A DNA stretch of 64,000 bases, taken from positions 475,109 to 539,108 of the forward strand of contig NZ_FNAO01000003.1 of NCBI RefSeq assembly GCF_900101815.1, in the 5' to 3' direction. Positions 28,756-37,372 of this stretch are shown here, piece by piece. Under the pieces are notes generated by a model. The model did no database searches, was not told where the DNA came from, and was given only the letters and a program-made list of their open reading frames with translations. This DNA is from Pricia antarctica. Its GTDB lineage: Bacteria; Bacteroidota; Bacteroidia; Flavobacteriales; Flavobacteriaceae. The position numbers and the translations under genes are program-made. Numbering within the stretch: position 1 is the stretch's first letter; each line of letters opens with the position of its first letter.

Positions 28756-31749
28756 TTAAAATGTAGCGCTTAATGATAAGGAATACATTTTACTACTGGG
28801 CACCACGCCGCTATCCAGAGTACCTTCATCTTCAGAAACTTCGGGGTCAAAAGTTTCATAATCGGTGATAAACCAAAGATTTTGTCCCGAAATCGAAATT
28901 TTTAATTGTTGCATGCCTAATTTTTCGGTTATCGAATTGGGCAGGTTATATCCCAAAGAAATGTTTCTCAATTTTATGAAACTGGCATCAAAATAAGATA
29001 ACGACGATCCGCTTCTAGGAAATTCTTGATTAACGTTCGGTCTTGGGTTCGCATTACTCGGATTGTTTATGGTCCAATAATCCACGTCCAAATTGTTATA
29101 TCGACCCGCCAGCGTATTATTGCCAGCGTTGAAGTCAGATTGCAAAAACTGCCCCTGACGGAAATAGAAGAAAACCCCCAATTCCAGACCTTTATAGGAA
29201 AATCTATTGTTAAAGCCACCATAATAATCCGGGGTGTCGGTACCCAAAATCTTACGGTCATCTGGGGTTATCTGTCCATCTCCATCCAAATCGTTCAAGC
29301 GTATCTCCCCGGGCACTTTTTGCTCTTGCGATAATGCCAATGCGACTTCATCGGCTTGGTATATTCCTATTTTCTCATAGTCAAAAAACACATTGATAGG
29401 CTCCCCAATAAACCATTGATTACCTATATCATCGGTCGGAGTTCCATTTTCGTCGGTTAACGCCAATTCCACGATCTCTTCCCTATAACCGGCTATGTTG
29501 AAATCCATCTTCCAAGAGAATCCCTCCGGGTTATCCAAAATGCCGGCACTAACCGCAAATTCCAATCCTTGGGTTCTTGTGGCGCCGATATTCTGTAATA
29601 TGTTGTCATAGCCCGAGGTAAATGGAAGGCTTCGGTTCAACAGGATGTCGACTGTGTTGGTCCGGAACCAATCTACCGTACCACTGATCCGACCGTTCAG
29701 CACCCCGAAATCAATACCAATGTCCAATGTTTTGGACACCTCCCAGCCTAACGCAGGATTGGGTATTTCCGAAAGGGCGAAACCAAGTGCCGTACTTTCA
29801 CCATAGGCATAGGGCAAGCCCTGTAGCCTACCTGCGGTCTGGTAGGGTTCTACGGAGGTGTTACCCACCTCCCCATAGGATGCCCGAAGCATTAGCTGAG
29901 AAATAGACGTGTCTGTCAAGAACGACTCCTCCGACATCCGCCAACCCGCGGAAACCCCGGGAAAGTAATCCCATTTATTCCCTTCTGCCAATCTCGAGGA
30001 GCCATCGGCCCTTAAGGAGGCTTGAAACAAATACTTCCCATTTATGTCATAGTTCAATCGCCCCATAAAAGAGTTTAAGGTCCATTCCGACAAGAAAGAA
30101 TCGGCAATGCTATTATCGGCCGAGCCCAAGTTGTAAAATTTCTGTGACTCATAGGGTATACCCGTTACCGAAGCGGAAGAACCTTCCGTTCTAGAATGTT
30201 GGGTACTCTGAAGTAAAGTAACCTTTAGATTTTGGTTTTCGGTAATGGCCTTATCAAAAGTCAATAAGTTCTCCAGTGTGTATCCAGAAATATCTAAATG
30301 GTTGATTGAGGCATCGCCCGGGCCACCTCGGTTATCATTGGTCAAACTGCCCCTGAACTGTCCCCGTCTGCCCAATCGAATATCCGGCCCGACGGTGGTT
30401 TTCCATTGCAATCCATCCATGATATTAATATCCAAAAAGATGGGCGCAAAAATATGGGTGAACTTTCTTTCATCGATATAAGCATCTGGCACCAATTCGT
30501 TCAAAGGATTCGTACGAATACCATCATTGGTAGGCAAAAACAAAAGTTCACCCTCATCGTCATAGGGCACGCCCAACGGATTATTGGCCAAAGCTTCACC
30601 GATAGTAGCACTGGAACCCCAATTCTGCACCGAATTGGTAATCAAAAAGGAAGCCCCGATCTTAAAAATATCATTGATACGATGATCGATATTAATCCTA
30701 CCCGAAAACCGTTCATAATCTTGGTTGCTGATAATGCCCTGCTCTTTAAAGTAGCCCAACGATGTGTTGAAAGTCGTTTTCTCGGATCCTCCACTGACAC
30801 CTAATTGATGATTGGTCTGATACCCGTTACCGACGACCAGATCAAGCCAGTCGGTAGAACGGTTCTGGGCTAGGGACTCCGATTCGACCGGATCTAATAG
30901 TACTTGACTATCCGGTGGGATAGTGCCGTCCCAAGAAGATCGTCTGGACTCTCTTTTCAGGTCGGCAAACTGTTCGCCATTCATCATGTCTACCAGTCGC
31001 GTTGCCGAAGTCAGACCAACTTGGCTACTGTATCGAACTTTGGTCTTTCCCACTTTGCCCCGGTTGGTAGAGACCAACAGCACCCCATTGGCGCCCCGAG
31101 AACCATACACCGCCGTGGCAGCGGCATCCTTTAATATTTCTATGGAAGCGATATCCTGTGGGTTGATATCGGACATGGTTTCGGAACCATCGATCAATGG
31201 AATACCATCGACCACATATAACGGGTCGTTGGATGCGGTAATCGAACGTCTTCCCCTAATCCGCACGGTGGACGTTTGGCCCGGTCTACCACCGCTGGAT
31301 TGAATATCTACCCCTGAAATCTGCCCCTTAACGGCATCGATAGTATTTGAGGTCTGGACTATACTTAGTTGTTCGGCATTTACGGAAGCTATGGCCGCTG
31401 TCACTTCACCCTTCTTCTGGGTACCGTAGCCGACCAAGATTACCTCGTCCAATAGGGCGGCATCTTCCTCCAACGAAACGTTTACAGTAGATTGACTGTT
31501 TACGGCAACTTCTTCGGAACTATAACCGATGTAGCCGAAAACCAAAATTCCGTCGGAGGCCACGTCAATGGAATAGTTTCCGTCGAAATCGGTAGTGGTA
31601 CCATTGGTTGTACCCTTTACGACAACACTTGCGCCTGGCAAGGGTATGCCTTCGGGATCGGTAACCGTACCACTTACCTGCCCGAACGCGGCTTGTATCG
31701 ATAGTAGCACAAACACTATCGGAAGAAATAGAAACTTGGTCTTTTGCAT
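28756..31749 (-). CDS. susC: SusC/RagA-family TonB-linked outer-membrane transporter
   Basis: TonB-dependent barrel of 997 residues that imports the oligosaccharide presented by SusD. Signal peptide 1-23; carboxypeptidase-regulatory-like domain about 24-100 with GTVTDPEGIPLPGASV; TonB-box-like DEVILVGYGTQKKGEV near 102-117; plug domain to about 220; a 22-strand barrel to the C-terminal SLSLSATF. No sigma/anti-sigma pair is next to it, so regulation probably lies elsewhere. Confidence 0.95.
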   Translation of the reverse strand: MQKTKFLFLPIVFVLLSIQAAFGQVSGTVTDPEGIPLPGASVVVKGTTNGTTTDFDGNYSIDVASDGILVFGYIGYSSEEVAVNSQSTVNVSLEEDAALLDEVILVGYGTQKKGEVTAAIASVNAEQLSIVQTSNTIDAVKGQISGVDIQSSGGRPGQTSTVRIRGRRSITASNDPLYVVDGIPLIDGSETMSDINPQDIASIEILKDAAATAVYGSRGANGVLLVSTNRGKVGKTKVRYSSQVGLTSATRLVDMMNGEQFADLKRESRRSSWDGTIPPDSQVLLDPVESESLAQNRSTDWLDLVVGNGYQTNHQLGVSGGSEKTTFNTSLGYFKEQGIISNQDYERFSGRINIDHRINDIFKIGASFLITNSVQNWGSSATIGEALANNPLGVPYDDEGELLFLPTNDGIRTNPLNELVPDAYIDERKFTHIFAPIFLDINIMDGLQWKTTVGPDIRLGRRGQFRGSLTNDNRGGPGDASINHLDISGYTLENLLTFDKAITENQNLKVTLLQSTQHSRTEGSSASVTGIPYESQKFYNLGSADNSIADSFLSEWTLNSFMGRLNYDINGKYLFQASLRADGSSRLAEGNKWDYFPGVSAGWRMSEESFLTDTSISQLMLRASYGEVGNTSVEPYQTAGRLQGLPYAYGESTALGFALSEIPNPALGWEVSKTLDIGIDFGVLNGRISGTVDWFRTNTVDILLNRSLPFTSGYDNILQNIGATRTQGLEFAVSAGILDNPEGFSWKMDFNIAGYREEIVELALTDENGTPTDDIGNQWFIGEPINVFFDYEKIGIYQADEVALALSQEQKVPGEIRLNDLDGDGQITPDDRKILGTDTPDYYGGFNNRFSYKGLELGVFFYFRQGQFLQSDFNAGNNTLAGRYNNLDVDYWTINNPSNANPRPNVNQEFPRSGSSLSYFDASFIKLRNISLGYNLPNSITEKLGMQQLKISISGQNLWFITDYETFDPEVSEDEGTLDSGVVPSSKMYSLSLSATF

Positions 31750-32076
31750 ATCAAAATTTTAGTTGATTTATTGGTTGAGAATGTGTTGTTAAGGCAATGT
31801 TAACATTTGCGAATATAAAAATTAATTTAGGATAAAAGATTTTTTCTTCGCATTAGGCGGGAAAAATAGGTAGGGTTTGTAGTAAATTAACATATTCATC
31901 CCGTACAGCATACTTTTGCTTTAAAATAAAACCAACGCTTTTATTTTGAGATGTCTTCCATAAACAGGATTACACTACTTTGACAAGATTTCAATTTCGA
32001 AATTTGGAGGAATACCGGTTATTCAAATAAAAAGTCACCATGAGTTCTTATATTTATGCTTTAAAACCATAGCCCT
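31750..32076. other. Divergent promoter region between susC and the TIM-barrel gene
   Basis: About 330 A+T-rich bases with no supported gene. It must contain the start signals of the minus-strand susCD unit and the plus-strand isomerase-like gene. I see no clear riboswitch or strong operator. Confidence 0.5.
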
Positions 32077-33054
32077 ATGCCAAACAAGATTACCCGAAGA
32101 AAAGCCTTGACCACTAGCGTAAAGGCTTCTATGGCGGCCATGTTCGGTTATGCTTTCGCCCCGATTTCACAACCCACGACCGGCCACAAGACGGATACAA
32201 ACCTAAAACTGCCCTTTCGAATCAGTTTAAATACCTCAACGATATCCGCATATAAACTACCGGTCGATCAGCAGATCGACAAGGTGGCCACGGCCGGTTT
32301 TGACGGAATCGAGCTTTGGATGAGCGATGTCAAGGCGTATTTGGAAAAAGGGGGCACCACGATTGCATTAAAGAAAAAGCTACAAGCGGGAAACCTAATT
32401 TTGGAAGATATGATCGGATTTTCGCCTTGGTGCAGCGATAATCTCGGAGAACGGAAAAAAGCGGTTGCACAGCTTCGCGAAGAGATGCTGCTGACCGCCG
32501 AACTGGGCGGAAAGTACATTGCCGCTCCGATCCTAAGCCTCAAAACCCTCGACCGCACGAAATTCGATGCCTATACCGAACGCTATGCGGCTATTCTTGA
32601 CCTGGCAGCCGATACGTCGGTAACCCCCTTGTTGGAACTTTGGGGCATGGGTGCCTTACACAACCTTGGCGATTGCGCCAAAATCGCTATCGATACAGGG
32701 CATCCCAATGCGGCGATACTCCTCGATTTTTACCACATATACCGGGGTGGCAATGCTTGGGAAACTTTGGACATCCTAAACGGATCTCGCCTGCCGGTCA
32801 TACATATGAACGATTATCCGGCCACCCCGAGCCGCGAAAAACTGACGGATGCCGATAGGGTATTGCCGGGGGAAGGCATTTGTCCGTTCAACGAAATCCT
32901 TCCCAAATTATACGCTTCCGGTTTTAGTGGCGGCCTTTCGGTCGAGCTTTTCAACAAAGGATATTGGGCAAGTATGGACGTTGATACCCTTCTGAAAATG
33001 AGTTATGAATCCACTTTCACTATCGTAAAAGAAATAGTGGATGACCACGGTTGA
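32077..33054 (+). CDS. Sugar phosphate isomerase/epimerase-like TIM-barrel protein
   Basis: A 325-residue protein of the xylose isomerase-like TIM-barrel superfamily (AP endonuclease 2 type). The N-terminus KITRRKALTTSVKASMAAMF resembles a Tat signal, so it is probably exported. The barrel carries conserved acidic and His positions: GFDGIELWM near 77, ELWGMG near 185, LLDFYHIYRGG near 215, HMNDYPATP near 245 and GLSVELFN near 285. Related proteins act as isomerases or hydratases of 3-keto sugars. It is divergent from susC. Confidence 0.82.
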   Translation: MPNKITRRKALTTSVKASMAAMFGYAFAPISQPTTGHKTDTNLKLPFRISLNTSTISAYKLPVDQQIDKVATAGFDGIELWMSDVKAYLEKGGTTIALKKKLQAGNLILEDMIGFSPWCSDNLGERKKAVAQLREEMLLTAELGGKYIAAPILSLKTLDRTKFDAYTERYAAILDLAADTSVTPLLELWGMGALHNLGDCAKIAIDTGHPNAAILLDFYHIYRGGNAWETLDILNGSRLPVIHMNDYPATPSREKLTDADRVLPGEGICPFNEILPKLYASGFSGGLSVELFNKGYWASMDVDTLLKMSYESTFTIVKEIVDDHG

Positions 33055-33228
33055 AAAAGGATGAATTTCGGATTCCATTTGGAATCCTAAAATAAGAAAA
33101 GGGATATCCAATATTTCCCTACCGATGCAGCCGAGGGAACTTTAGTGGTCCTTTAGTCGTGTTGGAAATGTATGGTTTTAAAAAATCGCTCCGCAAGTTG
33201 CTTCTGAGAAAATTAAAAAAAAACGCTC

Positions 33229-33936
33229 ATGAACACTGATAATCCCCATTTTCTAAGGTGCCTTGAGACCCTCAAGGATGCTTTGCTTTTTAGGGATGTC
33301 AGTGTTCCTGCCCTTTCCGATATGCTGGCTTCGATGACCCGGACCCAATGGAAGATCCGCACTTTTAAAAATGGCTCGGAGATAGGGTCAACGCTACATT
33401 TTATCGTATCCGGCCGGCTGAAGGAATATCAGATCAATCCGCATACCGGCAGGGAGCGCACCATTTTCATTCTTTCGAAAGGAGATGTCTTCGACATCTT
33501 AAGTTTGATGGATTCAAAATCCCATGAGGTGTATTGGGAAGCCCTAGATCATTTGGAAATTTTAAACATTGCCCTAGCTGATTTTAGGCAATGGATTAAT
33601 GACTATCCCGCTATGAACAACGCCGTTCTTCGGTATTTAGGCACTCGAATTCGGCAATTGGAAGAAGGTACGACCGATATTACATTACACAACACCCTGA
33701 TCAGGCTTTCGCACCTGCTTTTGAACCATATTAACCTGCAGTCGCAGCAACTCGAACTGATCAACAATCTTCCCCATAGTGAAATTGCCAGTCTTATCGG
33801 CACAACCAGAGCAGTAGTCAACCGCCATATACAGGAACTGAAAAAATGCGGTGCCATTACCGTAAGTCGTAGCCATATCGACATTCAAAATGCCGAATTG
33901 TTACTGGCGATTGCAGAAGAGAAGTTTGTACCTTAA
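33229..33936 (+). CDS. Crp/Fnr-family transcriptional regulator
   Basis: A 235-residue regulator with an N-terminal cyclic-nucleotide-binding-like jelly roll (about 35-130, with HFIVSGRLKEYQI and GDVFDILSL) and a C-terminal winged helix-turn-helix (about 155-225) with LPHSEIASLIGTTRAVVNRH as recognition region. No Fnr-type cysteine cluster is visible, so it does not appear to be an iron-sulfur sensor. It follows the isomerase-like gene and may regulate the polysaccharide locus. Confidence 0.9.
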   Translation: MNTDNPHFLRCLETLKDALLFRDVSVPALSDMLASMTRTQWKIRTFKNGSEIGSTLHFIVSGRLKEYQINPHTGRERTIFILSKGDVFDILSLMDSKSHEVYWEALDHLEILNIALADFRQWINDYPAMNNAVLRYLGTRIRQLEEGTTDITLHNTLIRLSHLLLNHINLQSQQLELINNLPHSEIASLIGTTRAVVNRHIQELKKCGAITVSRSHIDIQNAELLLAIAEEKFVP

Positions 33937-33981
33937 TTCCCATTTGGCAAATCGTGCCAAAAACCGGACGAGTAGGCCGCT

Positions 33982-35937
33982 CTATTTGGAATACGTTGCC
34001 ACAGGCCATATGTCATTCGAAAAGTTGACGTCGGGCACCATTTTATCCGGATCCAGTTCTACGCTTTTGACCGTTTTATCGGTATCCAGCAGATAGTTCC
34101 ACGTATTGCCGCGCTCCCAGATTTCAACAGGTAGTTTTAGGGTTTCCGAAGTTCCATCCCCATAGCCGACCTTCAACGTCACGGACATGGGCATGTCGCC
34201 CTTGTTGGATAGAATGATCACATAGTTGCCTTGATAGGGCACTACATTGTCGATGGCTAGATCGATCTTTCCTGTGCCGTAGAACCATCCTTTCCAGAAC
34301 CAGGCCAGGTTTTCGCCCGCCACATTGTCCATCCTATTGAAAAAATCACGGGGTTGCGGATGTTTGTACGCCCATTCCTTGATATAGGATTTGAAAGCCG
34401 TATCGAACCGTTCTTTCCCTAAGATATATTCCCGCAGTAAAAAGAGTCCGGTAGCGGGCTTTACATAGGCGGTCATGCCCAAATTTCGGATATCGACCAC
34501 ATCGGGATACGTCTCTATGCCCTGGCTATTCGGGTCGAGATACCAATTCACCTTGCTTCGGGTCTGGTCGAGGTCGCCCGAAAATTCCCCTTTGTTGAAC
34601 GTTTCGCTACTGTAGTAGTTGAGAAAGGTGTTGAAGCCCTCATCCATCCAAGGGTAGCGGCGTTCGTTGCTACCGACGACCATGGGAAACCAGTTGTGCC
34701 CGAATTCGTGGTCGGTAACGCCCCATAGGTCTTTGCCCTTGCTCTGCCAGTTACAAAAGCTCACGCCCGGATACTCCATTCCGTTGATTTCCGCGGCCAC
34801 GTTTACCGCCACGGGATAAGGATACTCGAACCACATATTCGAATAGTTCTCGATGGAATTCTTGACGTATTCGGTAGATCTTCCCCAAGCTTCCTTACCT
34901 TGACTTTCTATAGGGTAGACGGACTGGGCCAAGGCCTTTTTACCACTGGGCAGATCGATTTTGGCCGCATCCCAAACAAATGCCTTGGAGGAGGCAAAGG
35001 CCACATCCCGTGAATTTTCCATCTTAAAATGCCAGGTCAGGGTACCCTCTTGCTTGGCTCTAAGGGTGGCGTCGTTCACCTCTTCGGGCTTTACGATAAA
35101 AACGGTAGAATCACTTTTGGCGGCCATCTCCATTCTTTCGCGCATAGTGGCGGACAGTACTTCGTTGGCATTTTGAAGTGCCCCGGACCCTACGACAATA
35201 TAATCGAAAGGCGCGGTAATATAATAGTCGTAATCGCCATAATCGAGGTAGAATTCCCCGGCCCCCAAATAAGGCTCCACGTTCCAGCCTTCGATATCAT
35301 CAAAAACTGCCGCACGCGGATACCATTGGGCCATGGCGTAGATGGTACCGTTTTTGGTGTCTACGCGACCCATACGATCCATCCCTTTTTCCGGGATTTT
35401 GTAGGTAAAGTCCATCGAAATGGTTCCCTTGCCCCCTTTGGCGGGAATGGGCTCGTTAAAAAACACCTGCATACGGGTATCGCTAACGATATGTTTTGAA
35501 GAACTACCGCGTTTGACGCTTGCCTTGAGATTCGATATTTCGTAGCCTCCGTCGATATCGCCGTTGTAGCGGTTACCTCCGATAGGTGTGGTCAGGTTTC
35601 CCCTTGAATTTTTCATGAACCGGTTCTGTTCCATATTCATCCAAATAAAATCAAGGTCTTCGGGACTATTATTGGTATAGGTAAGCGTCAGGGTTCCTGT
35701 AAGACTGTTCTTTTCGTCGTCAAGCGTGGCATGAATCTCGTAATCGGATTCATTTTGCCAATATTCAGGGCCTGGTTTGCCAGAGGCCGTGCGGTATACA
35801 TTGCCATTATGGCCCATAAATTCACCGAACAGAGATTGGTTATCCTTATCGGTATCCTGCGCTTGGGCCAGGTCTGAAACAAAACAGCAAAGCGCCAAAG
35901 CCCATGCTATACTTTTGAAATAGCTCATTGTTTTCAT
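33982..35937 (-). CDS. M1-family zinc metallopeptidase, secreted
   Basis: Exported aminopeptidase-like enzyme of 651 residues. Signal peptide 1-26 ending AQAQ; beta-sandwich N-terminal domain; catalytic domain with HEFGHNW (His410, Glu411, His414) and the third zinc ligand Glu433 in DEGFNTF; a GMEYPG segment (386-391) stands in the place of the substrate-binding GAMEN motif, a substitution typical of this Bacteroidota group. The C-terminal 80 residues form a beta-rich domain. It faces the Crp gene convergently. Confidence 0.93.
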   Translation of the reverse strand: MKTMSYFKSIAWALALCCFVSDLAQAQDTDKDNQSLFGEFMGHNGNVYRTASGKPGPEYWQNESDYEIHATLDDEKNSLTGTLTLTYTNNSPEDLDFIWMNMEQNRFMKNSRGNLTTPIGGNRYNGDIDGGYEISNLKASVKRGSSSKHIVSDTRMQVFFNEPIPAKGGKGTISMDFTYKIPEKGMDRMGRVDTKNGTIYAMAQWYPRAAVFDDIEGWNVEPYLGAGEFYLDYGDYDYYITAPFDYIVVGSGALQNANEVLSATMRERMEMAAKSDSTVFIVKPEEVNDATLRAKQEGTLTWHFKMENSRDVAFASSKAFVWDAAKIDLPSGKKALAQSVYPIESQGKEAWGRSTEYVKNSIENYSNMWFEYPYPVAVNVAAEINGMEYPGVSFCNWQSKGKDLWGVTDHEFGHNWFPMVVGSNERRYPWMDEGFNTFLNYYSSETFNKGEFSGDLDQTRSKVNWYLDPNSQGIETYPDVVDIRNLGMTAYVKPATGLFLLREYILGKERFDTAFKSYIKEWAYKHPQPRDFFNRMDNVAGENLAWFWKGWFYGTGKIDLAIDNVVPYQGNYVIILSNKGDMPMSVTLKVGYGDGTSETLKLPVEIWERGNTWNYLLDTDKTVKSVELDPDKMVPDVNFSNDIWPVATYSK

Positions 35938-36109
35938 AGTCGTTCAAATGATTTAAAATTAAATAGCCACGTTAATCTACAGCGTAAGCGAGTGGCAAAG
36001 ATACAAGTTGAAATACTAATGAAGTGCTACTTAGGTAGCAGTTTCGAATACGGCATTGTCATACCTTTACCTTGTTTTTATAAAAGTCAACAATTTAATA
36101 TTCAAAGTT

Positions 36110-36307
36110 ATGGTACACCGTATTAGCGAACGCGATCAACTTGGCAGATTACACGATCGCCACAAAAGATTGTCCCTCGATGTCTACGACCACTTGAGCG
36201 CGGCCGAGGAGAAAGAAATGGTAGCCGCCAAAAAAGAGCTGCAGGCCATCGAAAAAGAACTTGCAACTTTAAAGCAAAAGTTGCATTCCAAAAATGAACA
36301 GCTATGA
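36110..36307 (+). CDS. DUF465/YdcH-type small coiled-coil protein
   Basis: A 65-residue helical protein beginning MVHRISERDQLGRL, rich in Lys/Glu, matching the short DUF465 family of two antiparallel helices; the function is unknown. The frame is open further upstream to 36056, but that part holds a promoter-like TACCTTTA box, so the ATG at 36110 is chosen. The stop overlaps the next ATG (ATGA), so the two genes are translationally coupled. Confidence 0.75.
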   Translation: MVHRISERDQLGRLHDRHKRLSLDVYDHLSAAEEKEMVAAKKELQAIEKELATLKQKLHSKNEQL

Positions 36308-36903
36308 AAAAACTAGGTATTTATATTGTATGCACATTATTCTTATCGGGCGGCGCCCTGTATGCGCAACAAAAAAGCACTGAAATCGTTCAAAACGAAC
36401 AACAGGAGGCCACACAAGACATGCATCCGTTCTTACAACGAAAGGCTACGGTCAACGATAGCCTTAAAGTGGTACTATTCGGTACCGGGGGAAGGTTCGC
36501 CGAGCACCGCGGGCTTGCAGTAGATCTTGAACCTTTGAAATTTGAAGATACCAACTACTATCTTGATCATGGCGATTTTTACATCTATAATGGTGGCCGA
36601 TACTTGTTGGTGGCCCCGCCGACGGGATTACAAATAGGCAATCTGAAAGAACAAGTGCCCCATTTACAGGAGGTTGGCAATACGGACTACTACGGTAATG
36701 GTGTTTTCTATAGAAAAAGCAACGCCAACGCATTCGAAACCGAAGTGGCCCCAGAAGGTGCGATTATCTATGAACTGCCCATACTGACGGAAACGGTAAC
36801 CATTGACGATGAGGCCTATTATGAATATTTAGGAGTGTTGTACGATAAAGTATTTGTCGACGGCGAACAAGGTTTTAAGGTCGTAGGCGAGTTGATGGAA
36901 TGA
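36304..36903 (+). CDS. Secreted DUF6515-like protein
   Basis: A 199-residue protein with signal peptide 1-21 (ending ALYAQ). The body contains the pattern YYLDHGDFYIYNGGRYLLVA followed by PPTGLQIG and later YYGNGVFYR and AYYEYLGVLYDK, resembling DUF6515 and SH3-like periplasmic proteins of unknown role. It is coupled to the DUF465 gene by a 4-base overlap. Confidence 0.7.
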   Translation: MKKLGIYIVCTLFLSGGALYAQQKSTEIVQNEQQEATQDMHPFLQRKATVNDSLKVVLFGTGGRFAEHRGLAVDLEPLKFEDTNYYLDHGDFYIYNGGRYLLVAPPTGLQIGNLKEQVPHLQEVGNTDYYGNGVFYRKSNANAFETEVAPEGAIIYELPILTETVTIDDEAYYEYLGVLYDKVFVDGEQGFKVVGELME

Positions 36904-36932
36904 TAGCGAGGTATGAATTGAAACCTATTCAG

Positions 36933-37019
36933 ATGAAAAAAGTATGTATTGCGTTGGATTATAGCCTAGCCGCAACGCAAGTAGCGGAAACGGGATATAG
37001 GTATGGATTTCTAACGTAA
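36933..37019 (+). pseudogene. N-terminal remnant of a universal stress protein gene
   Basis: A 28-codon frame starting MKKVCIALDYSLAATQVAE and then TGYRYG reads as the first strand and helix of a UspA-type universal stress protein (family pattern IALDxSxxAxxVAExG). It ends in a stop just where helix 1 should finish, and no USP sequence follows before the next gene, which is on the other strand. I infer a deletion that removed about 80 percent of the gene. Confidence 0.55.
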
Positions 37020-37054
37020 ATTGACACCGTCGGCCATGCGCCGCTCAATCCGTT

Positions 37055-37330
37055 CTATTTTTCAAGCATCGGGAATATTCCTTTTGGGATTACATGCAAA
37101 TCTAGCCCTAACTTCTGTACCGCCGCTTCGATAGTACGAACGGTGACCAATTTTGAGGTGCGGACAATAAATTCCCTTGGGGAAACTTCTTCGATCGGCA
37201 GCACCATTTGTACGCCATCGACTTGTTCAAGCCCCATCTTTATCTTGTTCATCAAGATATCGGTATTGGCATTGGTGGTAAATATCCGGCCGTAATTTCC
37301 GGGAATAACATTTTCGGTCAATAAACTCAT
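37055..37330 (-). CDS. Small ferredoxin-fold protein resembling HMA domains
   Basis: A 91-residue cytoplasmic protein whose pattern of NANTDILMNKIKMGLEQVDG and a following beta-strand matches the heavy-metal-associated ferredoxin-like fold, but the CxxC metal motif is absent (no cysteine at all), so copper binding is unlikely. It follows the APC permease gene by 42 bases on the same strand and may be cotranscribed. Confidence 0.65.
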   Translation of the reverse strand: MSLLTENVIPGNYGRIFTTNANTDILMNKIKMGLEQVDGVQMVLPIEEVSPREFIVRTSKLVTVRTIEAAVQKLGLDLHVIPKGIFPMLEK

Positions 37331-37372
37331 TGGTTCGTATTTAAATTATGTATCGTTCAGTTACAGGGCATT

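Noticed and set aside
33070..33087. Hairpin GGATTCC-ATTT-GGAATCC as terminator
   Set aside because: It lies behind the isomerase-like gene but has no T-tract in either direction; it could be an operator or chance.
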